Assembly (NCBI GenBank): GCA_963678775.2
Contig: CAXXGR010000007.1
Coordinates: forward strand, 496,001 to 560,000
Source: JBFHIJ01 sp963678775
GTDB lineage: Bacteria; Bacteroidota; Ignavibacteria; Kapaibacteriales; UBA2268
DNA length: 64,000 nt
Direction of reading: 5' to 3'
Part shown: in pieces, positions 16,656-26,115 of the stretch
Numbering within the stretch: the first letter of the stretch is position 1
Layout: each line of letters begins with the position of its first letter
Program-made: the position numbers and the translations under genes
Notes under the pieces: generated by a model
Told to the model about the DNA's origin: nothing
Seen by the model: the letters and a program-made list of their open reading frames with translations, nothing else
The model's database searches: none

Positions 16656-18782
16656 ATGAAAGTTTATGAATCAAAGAACATTAGGAACATTGCCTTGGTG
16701 GGGCATGCAGGCTCCGGCAAAACTAGTTTGACGGAGTGTATTTTATTTAAAACAGGTCTGATTTCTCGTATTGGTAAAGTAGAAGATGATAATACTGTTT
16801 CAGACTTTAGAGAATTAGAGCACGAAAAAGGTAATTCTGTGTACGGTACACCCGTATTTGCAGAATGGAAAGACACGAAAATTAATATTTTAGATAATCC
16901 CGGTTTTGACGATTATGTCGGCGAAGTGAACTCATCAATTTACGCTGCAGATGTAGCTTTAATTACTATCAATGGTTCTCATGGTGCTGAAGTAGGCTCT
17001 GACTTTGCTTGGCAGTATGCGAACAAATTAGAAAAACCAACTGCTTTTGTTATTAATAAATTGGATGCTGAAAATATAGATTTTGATACCATTATTTCTG
17101 AATTGCAAGCAAGATACAGTAAAAGTATAAAACCAACACAATTTCCTGTAACTACAGGGCCTGATTTTAATTCAGTTATTGATGTTTTTGAAAAGAAAAT
17201 GATATCTTTCAAAGATGGCAATATGACAGAATCTGAAATACCTGATGAATTTAAAGACAAGGCTGATGATTTGTTTAATGAGTTATTGGAATCAGTAGCT
17301 GAAACAGACGAAGAATTAATGAATAAATATCTTGACACTGGCGAACTCAGCCATGAAGAATTCAAAATTGGTCTTAGAAAAGCTATTACTAATCGCTTAA
17401 TCATGCCAATATTTGCAGTTTCAAGTAAAAATAACATTGGTATGGTAGCAATGTTAAACTTTATGGTAAATAGCTTCCCATCTCCATTAGATATGCCACC
17501 TGTGCACCCTAAAGAAGGCGATGCAATCGTTTACGATCCAAAATCAAAAACTTCTATTTTCATGTATAAGTTATATGCTGATCCTAGATTAGGTGATATG
17601 ACCTACTTTAAAGTAATGACTGGTACTTTGAAATCTTCGATGGATATGAATAACAATACTCGTAATCAATCGGAAAGATTTGGCCAGTTATTTATTGTGC
17701 AGGGTAAAGATAGAAAAGATGTATCTGAAGTACAAGCAGGTGATCTTGCCGCTACGGTAAAATTGAAAACTGCACATGTTAATGATACATTTGCAGAAAA
17801 AGGGTTAGATATTCAATTCCCACCTATCGTATACCCTAATCCAAAAATTCGTACTGCTGTTTATCCTAAAGTTAAAGGTGAAGAAGAAAAAGTAGGCGTA
17901 GGTTTACATTCGTTGATGAAAGAAGACCCTTCGTTTACTGTTGAGCACTCTCAAGAGTTGCGTCAGACTATACTTCATGCCCAAGGTGAATTGCATTTAC
18001 AAAAAGCAAAATATAGACTAGAAAAACGCTACAAGGTTGAATCCGTATTTGGAGAGCCGCGCGTACCTTACCGTGAAACTATCCAAAAATCTATTAATTC
18101 TGACTATCGCCACAAAAAACAATCAGGTGGTGCAGGTCAATTTGCAGAAGTACACTTGAGAATCGAACCATGGTCAGAAGATGCGCCATATGCTAGTGAT
18201 TTGACAGTTAGAGGTAAAGATTTACATGACCTCAAATGGGGTGGCAAGTTAGAATTTGTCAACTGTATAGTTGGTGGTGTCATCGACCAACGCTTCTTGC
18301 CTGCTATTATGAAAGGTGTGATGGATAAAATGGAGATTGGTCCACTTACTGGATCTTATGTGAGAGACATCAGAGTTTATGTTTATGATGGTAAAATGCA
18401 CCCGGTAGATTCTAACGAGGCTGCATTTAAAATGGCTGGTGCTCAAGCGTTTAAATCTGGCTTTGTGAAAGCTAATCCAAAAATATTGGAACCGGTATAT
18501 GATGTAGCTATTAAAGTGCCAGAAGATTATGTAGGCGACATTATGAGTGATTTGCCTTCTCGTCGTGGTATGATTTTAGGTATCGACACTGAAGGTAGAT
18601 TCCAGGTAGTAAATGCTAAAATGCCTCAGGCAGAGTTAGATAATTATGCTACTGCTATTCGCTCTATGACTCAGGCAAAAGGTACATTTGTAGCTCAATA
18701 TGATGAGTACCAACCTGTTCCCGGAGATGTGCAATCTGCGTTAATTGATAAATATAAAAAAGATCAAGAAGAAGACGATTAA
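16656..18782 (+). CDS. EF-G-like translational GTPase
   Basis: 708 residues with the five-domain EF-G layout. G1 is GHAGSGKTS (16-24), G3 is DNPG in place of DTPG, and G4 is NKLD. The switch I region reads EKGNSVYG where EF-G has RGITI. It therefore belongs to the EF-G-like paralogues common in Bacteroidota and not to the main translocase. Domain IV (KQSGGAGQFAEV) and the C-terminal domain (LPSRRGMILG) are well kept, so ribosome binding is plausible. GGAG precedes the ATG. The gene stands alone, away from ribosomal-protein genes. Its role (translocation, recycling or stress) is unknown. Confidence 0.88.
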   Translation: MKVYESKNIRNIALVGHAGSGKTSLTECILFKTGLISRIGKVEDDNTVSDFRELEHEKGNSVYGTPVFAEWKDTKINILDNPGFDDYVGEVNSSIYAADVALITINGSHGAEVGSDFAWQYANKLEKPTAFVINKLDAENIDFDTIISELQARYSKSIKPTQFPVTTGPDFNSVIDVFEKKMISFKDGNMTESEIPDEFKDKADDLFNELLESVAETDEELMNKYLDTGELSHEEFKIGLRKAITNRLIMPIFAVSSKNNIGMVAMLNFMVNSFPSPLDMPPVHPKEGDAIVYDPKSKTSIFMYKLYADPRLGDMTYFKVMTGTLKSSMDMNNNTRNQSERFGQLFIVQGKDRKDVSEVQAGDLAATVKLKTAHVNDTFAEKGLDIQFPPIVYPNPKIRTAVYPKVKGEEEKVGVGLHSLMKEDPSFTVEHSQELRQTILHAQGELHLQKAKYRLEKRYKVESVFGEPRVPYRETIQKSINSDYRHKKQSGGAGQFAEVHLRIEPWSEDAPYASDLTVRGKDLHDLKWGGKLEFVNCIVGGVIDQRFLPAIMKGVMDKMEIGPLTGSYVRDIRVYVYDGKMHPVDSNEAAFKMAGAQAFKSGFVKANPKILEPVYDVAIKVPEDYVGDIMSDLPSRRGMILGIDTEGRFQVVNAKMPQAELDNYATAIRSMTQAKGTFVAQYDEYQPVPGDVQSALIDKYKKDQEEDD

Positions 18783-18818
18783 TTGTCAAATATCAAAAAC
18801 CAACCTTGATATTAAAAG

Positions 18819-18851
18819 GTCACCCTCTGTTGTACAAGGGTGACTTTTTTT
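18819..18851 (+). terminator. terminator after EF-G-like gene
   Basis: GTCACCCT (18819-18826) pairs with AGGGTGAC (18837-18844), followed by seven T. Confidence 0.88.
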
Positions 18852-18943
18852 ATCTATTAATTTCTTTAAATTCAATTCTTTAACGAATTTTCTTATTTTG
18901 GTGAACTTATAAATTGTTTTATCTACGATAAATTGGTCTATTA

Positions 18944-20548
18944 ATGGAAAAGTTATTGTTATTAGGTGATGAGGCGATTGCTCAAGGTGCGTTAGATGCC
19001 GGTATTTCCGGTATTTATGCTTATCCCGGTACTCCGTCTACTGAAATCACAGAATATGTGCAAAGATCTAAACAAGCTCGCGAAACCGGTGTTCGTTCTG
19101 CTTGGTCTTCAAATGAAAAAACGGCAATGGAAGCTGCGATAGGAATGTCTTATGCAGGCAAAAGAGCTATGGTTTGTATGAAACACGTTGGTCTAAACGT
19201 TGCTGCTGATGCATTTATGAATTCAGCTGTTACAGGAGCTAACGGTGGATTGGTTTTTGTATCTGCTGATGATCCTTCTATGCACTCTTCGCAAAATGAG
19301 CAAGACTCTCGATTTTTTGGGAAATTTGCTATGATGCCGGTTTTGGAGCCTTCTAACCAGCAAGAAGCTTATGACATGGCTCACTATGGCTTCGAATTGA
19401 GTGAAAAATTTGAAACTCCGGTACTTATGAGAATAACAACAAGACTTGCTCACTCCAGAGCAGATGTTACTCTACAAGAAACAGTAAAACAGAACGAATG
19501 TAAATTACCGGATGATTTGAAACAATTTGTACTTTTACCGGCTATAGCTCGTAAAAGATATAAATTGCTTTTGAACAACCAGAATAATTTTGAAGAAGCT
19601 AGTGATAATAGTGGATTTAATAAATATATTGATGCTGATGATAAAAAAATTGGTATCATCACGACTGGTATTGCATATAATTACTTGATGGAAAACTTTG
19701 AAGATGGTAAAGTTCCTCATCCGGTACTAAAAATTACTCAATATCCACTTCCTAAAGCTATGATTGAAAAAATGGCAGAAGAAGTGGACGAAATGTACAT
19801 ATTTGAGGAAGGTGCTCCAATCGTTGAAGAAATGATTAGAGGTTTCTTGAATAAAGGTGTCAAAGTAAGAGGTCGTTTAGATGGTTTAGTGCCAAGAGAT
19901 GGCGAATTAAATCCTAATCTTGTAGCTAAAGCGGTAGGTAAAGAAATAACTAAAGGGAATCCAATTCCTGATATAGTAATGCCTCGTCCGCCAAAATTGT
20001 GTGATGGTTGTCCGCATATCTTTTCTTACAATGCACTTAACGAAGCATTAGAAGAGTACGGCACAGGCAGAGTAATGTCAGATATAGGTTGTTATACACT
20101 TGGAGCCTTAGAACCATTTAATGCAATCAACTCATGCGTGGATATGGGTGCTTCTGTTACTATGGCAAAAGGTGCTTCAGATGCGGGTATGCACCCTGTA
20201 GTGGGCGTTATTGGAGACTCTACTTTTACGCATTCCGGCATGACTGGCTTGCTTGATTGTATCAATGATAAAACTCCTGTTACTATATTGATTTTAGATA
20301 ATGAAACTACAGGCATGACAGGTGGACAAAAATCTTCTGCCTTAGGAAGATTGGAACAAATATGCCTTGGTCTGGGGGTTGAAAAGGAACACTTGCATGT
20401 GATTAATCCTCTTAAAAAAGAACATGATGCAAACGTTGCCATTATCAAGAATGAATTGGCATACAAAGGTGTTTCTGTTATTATTCCGCGTCGCGAATGT
20501 TTAGTAACTCTTACTAAATCTAAACGTGCTGCGAAAAAATCTAAATAA
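18944..20548 (+). CDS. iorA: indolepyruvate oxidoreductase alpha subunit, no ferredoxin domain
   Basis: 534 residues. The N-terminal pyrimidine-binding domain (YAYPGTPSTEITEY) and the TPP-binding domain (GDSTFTHSGMTGLLDC, then N-E-T-T-G-M-T-G-G-Q) are intact, as is CDGCPH before it. IorA with IorB oxidises aryl 2-keto acids from aromatic amino acids to acyl-CoA, reducing ferredoxin. Archaeal-type IorA continues ~80-100 residues into two 4Fe-4S clusters; here the protein stops at a basic tail soon after RRECLVTL, with no CxxCxxCxxxCP motif. The stop is genuine: iorB starts 28 bases on. How electrons leave the enzyme is therefore open. Confidence 0.92.
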   Translation: MEKLLLLGDEAIAQGALDAGISGIYAYPGTPSTEITEYVQRSKQARETGVRSAWSSNEKTAMEAAIGMSYAGKRAMVCMKHVGLNVAADAFMNSAVTGANGGLVFVSADDPSMHSSQNEQDSRFFGKFAMMPVLEPSNQQEAYDMAHYGFELSEKFETPVLMRITTRLAHSRADVTLQETVKQNECKLPDDLKQFVLLPAIARKRYKLLLNNQNNFEEASDNSGFNKYIDADDKKIGIITTGIAYNYLMENFEDGKVPHPVLKITQYPLPKAMIEKMAEEVDEMYIFEEGAPIVEEMIRGFLNKGVKVRGRLDGLVPRDGELNPNLVAKAVGKEITKGNPIPDIVMPRPPKLCDGCPHIFSYNALNEALEEYGTGRVMSDIGCYTLGALEPFNAINSCVDMGASVTMAKGASDAGMHPVVGVIGDSTFTHSGMTGLLDCINDKTPVTILILDNETTGMTGGQKSSALGRLEQICLGLGVEKEHLHVINPLKKEHDANVAIIKNELAYKGVSVIIPRRECLVTLTKSKRAAKKSK

Positions 20549-20576
20549 TTTTAGTAACTAATATTTTGATATAGAT

Positions 20577-21155
20577 ATGAAAAAAGATATAATTTTAGCC
20601 GGTGTTGGTGGTCAGGGTATCCTAACTATTGCTGCTACTATTGGTTATGCTGCGGTTGAAAGTAAATTATACTTGAAACAAGCAGAAGTGCATGGTATGA
20701 GTCAGAGAGGAGGAGACGTACAGTCTCATTTTCGTTTATCAGACAAACCAATTAATTCTGACTTGATTCCTGAGGGACGAGCAGATTTGATTATTGCTGT
20801 AGAGCCTATGGAAGCTCTAAGATATTTACCATATTTGGCACCTGATGGATGGGTAATCACAAATACTACTCCATTTGTAAATATACCAAACTATCCGAAG
20901 ATTGAAGATGTATTGTCTACTATAAATAGTCAACCTAACAAAATTGCTTTGGATGCTGATAGAATAGCCAAAGACTTGGGAACGCCTAAAGCTGCTAATA
21001 TAGTTACCCTAGGGGCTGCTTCTAAAGTATTGGGGATGGATATGAAATCCTTAGAAGCTTCATTAGGCACGCTGTTTGGTAAAAAAGGCGAAAAAGTAGT
21101 AAATGCTAACATTGAAGCTTTGAGAGCAGGTAGAGAGTTTGCTGACAAAAACTAA
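20577..21155 (+). CDS. iorB: indolepyruvate oxidoreductase beta subunit
   Basis: 192 residues, the normal IorB size. It has the gamma-domain features of 2-oxoacid:ferredoxin oxidoreductases: GVGGQGILT near the N-terminus and EVHGMSQRGGDVQSH around residues 38-52. It supplies the CoA-handling part of the complex with the alpha subunit directly upstream. A terminator closes the two-gene operon. Confidence 0.95.
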   Translation: MKKDIILAGVGGQGILTIAATIGYAAVESKLYLKQAEVHGMSQRGGDVQSHFRLSDKPINSDLIPEGRADLIIAVEPMEALRYLPYLAPDGWVITNTTPFVNIPNYPKIEDVLSTINSQPNKIALDADRIAKDLGTPKAANIVTLGAASKVLGMDMKSLEASLGTLFGKKGEKVVNANIEALRAGREFADKN

Positions 21156-21177
21156 GCATTGTAATGATATTTGATTT

Positions 21178-21209
21178 AAGGCTGTTTGATTAGTTCAAAC
21201 GGCCTTTTT
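21178..21209 (+). terminator. terminator after iorAB
   Basis: AAGGCTGTTTG (21178-21188) pairs with CAAACGGCCTT (21196-21206) with one G-T pair, followed by T. Confidence 0.85.
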
Positions 21210-21305
21210 AGTTACTGTGAAATCTGTTTTAAGATTTAGTTCAATAAAAATCAACACTTTTGAGCTATGTTGATAGAAAAATTTAGAATTGTTGAACATA
21301 ATTCT

Positions 21306-21343
21306 TATTTTTGTTGGTCGTATTAATCTACAAACAGATTAAT
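21306..21343 (+). promoter_or_regulatory. -7 element and leader hairpin, lpxC/fabZ
   Basis: TATTTTTG (21306-21313) fits TAnnTTTG. Just past the expected start of transcription, ATTAATCT (21322-21329) pairs with AGATTAAT (21336-21343). The hairpin may protect the 5' end or bind a regulator; that is inference. Confidence 0.4.
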
Positions 21344-21372
21344 TAGGTTTTTATAAACAACACTGTAAGTTA

Positions 21373-22773
21373 ATGGAAAAGCAAACAACTATCGCACAGT
21401 CAGTGTCATTCGAAGGAATTGGGTTACATACCGGAAATACTTCAAAAATTACTTTCCATCCTGCTGCGGCAAATCATGGATACAAATTCGTAAGAACAGA
21501 TTTAGATGAAAAAGTTGAAATCCCTGCATTGGTTGACTATGTGGTCGATCTTTCCAGAGGTACAACTTTAGGTATAGATGATGTAAAAGTGCATACTGTA
21601 GAGCACGTTTTAGCTGCTTTAGCAGGTCTAAAAATAGATAATTGTCTTATAGAGCTTTCTGCTAATGAGCCACCAGTAGTGGACGGTAGTTCTATGCCTT
21701 ACGTAGAGGCGTTACAACAAGCAGGCATTAAGGAACTTGATGCAGAGCGGGAATATTTTGAAATAGATGAGACTATTTCGTTTTCAAATGAAGAAAAACA
21801 TATTGAGATAGTTGCCCTACCTAATGAGAACTATAGAGTTACAGTTATGGTAGATTATTTTAATCCTGCATTAGGTAGTCAACATACAGGTCTTTTTGAT
21901 TTAGAAAAAGAGTTCGTAAAAGAGTTTGCTCCTGCTCGTACTTTTTGCTTTCTTACAGAAGTAGAGATGCTCAGAGAACATGACCTTATCAAAGGCGGAA
22001 GCTTAGATAGTGCGATTGTTATCGTTGATAAGGAAATGAATGAAACTGAGTTGGATAATATTAAATCTATCTTTAAGCTTAAAGATGCTCCAAAAATAGG
22101 GGATAGTGGCATATTAAATGATACTCCTTTGAGATACAAAAACGAACCTGCAAGGCATAAACTTTTGGATATGATTGGAGATATGACACTTATAGGAGTG
22201 CCTATAAAAGGACAGATACTTGCTGCCAGACCAGGTCATGCAAGCAATTATGAGTTTTCTAAGTTGATAAGACAAAAGTATTTAGATAAAAAGCAAAAAG
22301 AAAAATATTTGCCTACAAAGAATAAACAAGTGGTAATGGACATTAATGAAATCAAAAAGTTCTTACCTCATAGATATCCATTCCTATTAGTAGACAGGAT
22401 AACGCATTTAGATTTGACAGAAAAATCCATAATTGGTTATAAGAATGTAAGTGTAAATGAACCATTCTTCCCTGGACACTTTCCTCAAAAACCTGTAATG
22501 CCCGGCGTTTTAATATGCGAAGCGATGGCACAGGTTGGGGGTATGCTTTTACTTCAGGAAGTAGGAGAATTAAACGGTAGATTAGCATTGTTCATGGGTA
22601 TAAAAAGTGCTAAATTTAGAAAACCTGTCATGCCAGGAGATCAATTAGTAATGGAAGTTAAAATGGTAAATAAAAGATTTAATACATATTGGATGCAAGG
22701 TGTTGCCATGGTAGATGGCAATGTAGCAGCCGAATCAGAGTTTCAGGTAGCATTAGTTGATGGTGATTTATGA
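21373..22773 (+). CDS. lpxC/fabZ: bifunctional LpxC-FabZ (lipid A deacetylase / hydroxyacyl-ACP dehydratase)
   Basis: 466 residues. Residues 1 to about 300 are LpxC, the zinc deacetylase of the committed lipid A step: HTVEH at 74-78, EPPVVDGSS, and HKLLD with His262 and Asp266. A FabZ domain begins at about residue 322 (MDINEIKKFLPHRYPF) and carries the catalytic His in PFFPGHFPQKPVMPG and the Glu of ICEAMAQ. The fusion is well known in Bacteroidota and Chlorobi, linking lipid A and fatty-acid synthesis. It overlaps lpxA by four bases (ATGA), so the two are translationally coupled. Confidence 0.97.
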   Translation: MEKQTTIAQSVSFEGIGLHTGNTSKITFHPAAANHGYKFVRTDLDEKVEIPALVDYVVDLSRGTTLGIDDVKVHTVEHVLAALAGLKIDNCLIELSANEPPVVDGSSMPYVEALQQAGIKELDAEREYFEIDETISFSNEEKHIEIVALPNENYRVTVMVDYFNPALGSQHTGLFDLEKEFVKEFAPARTFCFLTEVEMLREHDLIKGGSLDSAIVIVDKEMNETELDNIKSIFKLKDAPKIGDSGILNDTPLRYKNEPARHKLLDMIGDMTLIGVPIKGQILAARPGHASNYEFSKLIRQKYLDKKQKEKYLPTKNKQVVMDINEIKKFLPHRYPFLLVDRITHLDLTEKSIIGYKNVSVNEPFFPGHFPQKPVMPGVLICEAMAQVGGMLLLQEVGELNGRLALFMGIKSAKFRKPVMPGDQLVMEVKMVNKRFNTYWMQGVAMVDGNVAAESEFQVALVDGDL

Positions 22774-23549
22774 GAGAATTAATTCATTCGACTGCAATAG
22801 TTTCCGAAAAAGCTACTATTGGCGAAAATGTCACGATAGGCCCTTTTTCAATTATAAACGATGATGTGGTCATTGGTGATAATACCGAAATACGTTCAAA
22901 TGTAGTTCTAGCAAATGGTTCCAGAATAGGTAAAGATTGCGTTATTTGTAATGGAGCAGTGATTGCTACCGAACCGCAAGATTTGAAGTTCAAAGGTGAA
23001 TCTACATATGCTTATGTAGGTGACCGAACTGTAGTAAGAGAGTTTGCTACAATTAATCGTGGCACGGATAGCACTGGGATAACTAAAGTAGGCTCAGATT
23101 GCTTAGTGATGACATATAGCCATGTGGCGCATGACTGTGTGGTCGGTGATCATGTGATTATGTCTAACTTAGTTCAACTTGCCGGTCATGTTACGATTCA
23201 GGATTGGGTAGTATTAGGTGGTGTTGCTAAAGTTCATCAATTTTGTACAGTTGGTGCACACTCAATGATTGGTGCAGATGTATTATTGGTAAAAGACGTA
23301 GCTCCATACACACTAATAGGTAGAAAACCACCACAAGTGGAAGGTATTAATAAAGTTGGATTGCGTAGACGTGGCTTTGAAAATGATACTATCGTTAAAA
23401 TACAATCTTTCTTTGATACTTTATTGTTTTCAGGTTTCAATAATAGAGACGGCATAGCCAACTATAAAAGCAACAATCCAGAGTTGATTCCGGAAGTCGC
23501 TGATTGTATCTCTTTTATTGAAAAATCAACTCGTGGAATTTATCGTTAA
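22770..23549 (+). CDS. lpxA: UDP-N-acetylglucosamine acyltransferase LpxA
   Basis: 259 residues, typical of LpxA, which transfers a hydroxyacyl chain to UDP-GlcNAc in the first lipid A step. The N-terminal two-thirds is a left-handed beta helix of hexapeptide repeats (for example IGENVTIGPF, IGDNTEIRSN). The catalytic-histidine region reads MTYSHVAHDC, and a helical C-terminal domain follows. It starts within the stop codon of lpxC/fabZ. Confidence 0.97.
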   Translation: MRELIHSTAIVSEKATIGENVTIGPFSIINDDVVIGDNTEIRSNVVLANGSRIGKDCVICNGAVIATEPQDLKFKGESTYAYVGDRTVVREFATINRGTDSTGITKVGSDCLVMTYSHVAHDCVVGDHVIMSNLVQLAGHVTIQDWVVLGGVAKVHQFCTVGAHSMIGADVLLVKDVAPYTLIGRKPPQVEGINKVGLRRRGFENDTIVKIQSFFDTLLFSGFNNRDGIANYKSNNPELIPEVADCISFIEKSTRGIYR

Positions 23550-23565
23550 AATCAGAAAAAAATTG

Positions 23566-23605
23566 GTTTACGCCCCTTTGGTAAACTTTTTGCTTAAAGG
23601 GGTGT
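23566..23605 (+). terminator. terminator after lpxA, with overlapping alternative hairpin
   Basis: GTTTAC (23566-23571) pairs with GTAAAC (23581-23586) before five T. A longer alternative stem, 23570-23579 with 23596-23605, shares bases with it, so the two cannot form together. Confidence 0.55.
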
Positions 23606-23705
23606 ATTAGCATTAGAAGCTTGTGACTTGAATGCATAAACTTGTTATTAATAAAAGCGATAGTGGAGTCCTTATAGATTTTTTTATACTACCTAACATG
23701 ATGTA

Positions 23706-25181
23706 ATGGAAACTTTATCACTCAAACAATTAACAGATCTACTTAGATCTAAAGATGTAAAAGGCATCCCGAGAAAAAGTATTTTCTTGAGGAAATTGGC
23801 AGCATCTGCTACTCTAATTAGTGTAGACTTGCTTTGCATAGCCTTAGCGATGTTTTCGTCTTTATATCTAAGGGATGTAATGATGCCTGCATCAGCGGAT
23901 TGGGGATTTTACTCGTCAGTCATTTCTTTAGTGCTTCCACTGTTTACGATATCGTTTTATCTTAAAGGCTTATATCCAGGCTTTGGAATAGATGTAATTG
24001 ATGAACTCCGTTCTGTAACTTATAGTATTTCGGTAGTATATGCTCTTTTAGCAGGTCTAACATTTTTAGTAAAAGACGGTGAGTTCTCCAGATTTATGTT
24101 CATCATGTCATGGGGCGCCTCTCTTTTTATACTCCCATTCGGGCGTTCAATAATCAGAAAATTTTTGGCTTGCAAAAGCTGGTGGGGCATACCCGTAATT
24201 ATTATCGGTGCCGGCAAAACTGGAGAAACTATAATCACTTCTCTTAAAAAACATAGCTATATAGGTCTTCGTCCAGTTGTAGCAGTTGATGATGATATAG
24301 ATCGATGGGGCTACATTGATTCAATTCCTGTGATTGGTGGTTTAGATGTTATTCCTGAAATATCTTCTAAACTTAGAGTGGATCATGCAATAATAGCGAT
24401 GCCTAAAGTAGACAGTAAGAAACAGGAACAAATAATAAAAAAATATTCAAATTACTTTACGCGTGTTACCGTAATTCCAAATCTATTTGGATTATCTTCA
24501 CTTTGGGTTTCTACCAGAGATTTTGGTGGCATTTTAGGTTTGGAAGTCCAGCAGAAATTACTAAGAAAATCTGCACTAATGGCTAAACGGCTCTTTGATA
24601 TTATTATTTCTGGTATATTAGGTATTACAGTATTACCTTTAGTTTTATTTATTTCTGTTTTGATTTGGCTAGATTCAAAAGGTAGTATTTTCTTTAAACA
24701 GGAAAGAATGGGCAAAGATGATACTCGATTCAAAATTGTTAAATTTAGAACTATGCACATAGATGCAGAGCAAAGGCTAAGCGATTTGCTTGATAAAAAC
24801 CCAGCTATGAAGCGTGAATATGATATATATCATAAGTTGAAGGATGACCCTAGACTTACCAGAGTAGGTAAAATTCTACGTAAATTTAGTTTAGACGAAC
24901 TTCCACAGTTTATTAACGTAATTAAAGGTGAAATGAGCCTAATTGGTCCACGCGCATACATGCCTTGGGAAAAAGAAAAGATGAACGGTCATGATGAAAT
25001 GATACTCAAAGTTAAACCTGGCATAAGTGGGTTATGGCAAGTAACAGACCGAAATGCAAGCTCATTTGAGGAAAGAAATCTTACGGATGTCTATTATATT
25101 CGTAATTGGTCTATGTTCCTTGATTTTTATATATTTATGCGTACAATTAGTGTAATTGTCACCGGAAACAGTGGTTATTAA
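23706..25181 (+). CDS. polyprenyl-phosphate sugar-1-phosphate transferase (WbaP/WcaJ-type)
   Basis: 491 residues. Four or five membrane helices (about 25-150) lead to a Rossmann-like domain (IIIGAGKTGETI, about 165-260), then a further membrane segment (about 295-320) and the bacterial sugar transferase domain. The last shows KQERMGKD, KFRTM, KFSLDELPQ, GEMSLIGPR and KPGISGLWQV, the hallmark of initiating phosphoglycosyl transferases. It loads the first sugar phosphate onto undecaprenyl phosphate for capsule, exopolysaccharide or O-antigen. The sugar is not readable from sequence. No other glycan genes adjoin it; glf and a flippase lie 21 kb away. Confidence 0.9.
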   Translation: METLSLKQLTDLLRSKDVKGIPRKSIFLRKLAASATLISVDLLCIALAMFSSLYLRDVMMPASADWGFYSSVISLVLPLFTISFYLKGLYPGFGIDVIDELRSVTYSISVVYALLAGLTFLVKDGEFSRFMFIMSWGASLFILPFGRSIIRKFLACKSWWGIPVIIIGAGKTGETIITSLKKHSYIGLRPVVAVDDDIDRWGYIDSIPVIGGLDVIPEISSKLRVDHAIIAMPKVDSKKQEQIIKKYSNYFTRVTVIPNLFGLSSLWVSTRDFGGILGLEVQQKLLRKSALMAKRLFDIIISGILGITVLPLVLFISVLIWLDSKGSIFFKQERMGKDDTRFKIVKFRTMHIDAEQRLSDLLDKNPAMKREYDIYHKLKDDPRLTRVGKILRKFSLDELPQFINVIKGEMSLIGPRAYMPWEKEKMNGHDEMILKVKPGISGLWQVTDRNASSFEERNLTDVYYIRNWSMFLDFYIFMRTISVIVTGNSGY

Positions 25182-25213
25182 GCATATATAAAAAAATGTT
25201 TAGATTACTTATG

Positions 25214-25234
25214 AGCCGCTAAGCGGCTTTTTTT
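25214..25234 (+). terminator. terminator after sugar transferase
   Basis: AGCCGC (25214-25219) pairs with GCGGCT (25223-25228), loop TAA, then a T-run. The T-run abuts an ATG at 25235, which argues against using that codon as the start of the next gene. Confidence 0.85.
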
Positions 25235-25252
25235 ATGGGAGAAAATATAAAA

Positions 25253-26053
25253 ATGATCAAGTATTTTATATGTTTGCTTTTAGTTCTTACTTATAAGGCA
25301 GAATCTTCAGACTTACTATTTCGTCCTTTGACAGCTAATACATTTGAGCCAAGAATTGGTGCGATGTATGACGAAGAAGATGATAATATGAGGTTGGATA
25401 TAGGTGCTTCATTTGATATGGTAAATTATGGTCTGGAAGACAGCACAAATCATTTTATATCAGCCATAGGAGCAGACTTTTTTACTTATACAAGGTTAAG
25501 ATCTGAAGGAAGATTCAAGTTTCCGGTTGAGACATCTGACTATTTCTTCGGTTTGAACTATTCATGCCAATATAAGTTGGATGATGTTACTTTGGAAGGA
25601 AGGGCGAGACTTTCACATATTTCATCACATTTAGTAGATGGATTTTCGGATAATAGTAAGTTTTTTCAATCTCCATTTGTTTATAGCAGGGAATTTTTGG
25701 ATATAGTCTTAGCTGCCAACTATCAAAATATTAGACCCTATATTGGCTTCTGTTATGTATTTTCATATCAACCTGATGATATTAATATATTTATTCCTCA
25801 GATTGGGATTGATTGGAAAAAAAGATTAAATGATATATTTGATGTTAACCTTGGCTATGATTTGAAATTTAATGGACAGGATGGAATTGCCACAGCAGTT
25901 CATGCTGCTCAGGGTGGACTAATTACTAAGATTTCAGATCATTTTGGTATCTTTACAGGCATATATTTCTATGAAGGCAAAAGTATGCACGGCATGTTTT
26001 ACGATAAAAATGATTCATATTTTGGATATGGATTTCAACTTATTTATTATTAG
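25253..26053 (+). CDS. DUF1207-like outer-membrane beta-barrel protein
   Basis: 266 residues from the ATG at 25253, preceded by GGGAGA and opening a signal peptide (MIKYFICLLLVLTYKAESS). The ATG 18 bases upstream lies against the terminator T-run and is less likely. The motifs LFRPLTANTFEPRIGA near the start and RLSHISSHLVDG in the middle resemble DUF1207 proteins, an uncharacterised barrel family. Aromatic-rich strands continue to a C-terminal FQLIYY, as in outer-membrane barrels. Function unknown. Confidence 0.7.
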   Translation: MIKYFICLLLVLTYKAESSDLLFRPLTANTFEPRIGAMYDEEDDNMRLDIGASFDMVNYGLEDSTNHFISAIGADFFTYTRLRSEGRFKFPVETSDYFFGLNYSCQYKLDDVTLEGRARLSHISSHLVDGFSDNSKFFQSPFVYSREFLDIVLAANYQNIRPYIGFCYVFSYQPDDINIFIPQIGIDWKKRLNDIFDVNLGYDLKFNGQDGIATAVHAAQGGLITKISDHFGIFTGIYFYEGKSMHGMFYDKNDSYFGYGFQLIYY

Positions 26054-26115
26054 ATTACAATAATAATTATAATATTACTTTTAGAACTGATAAATATTCT
26101 AAAGGAGAAGGGAAA

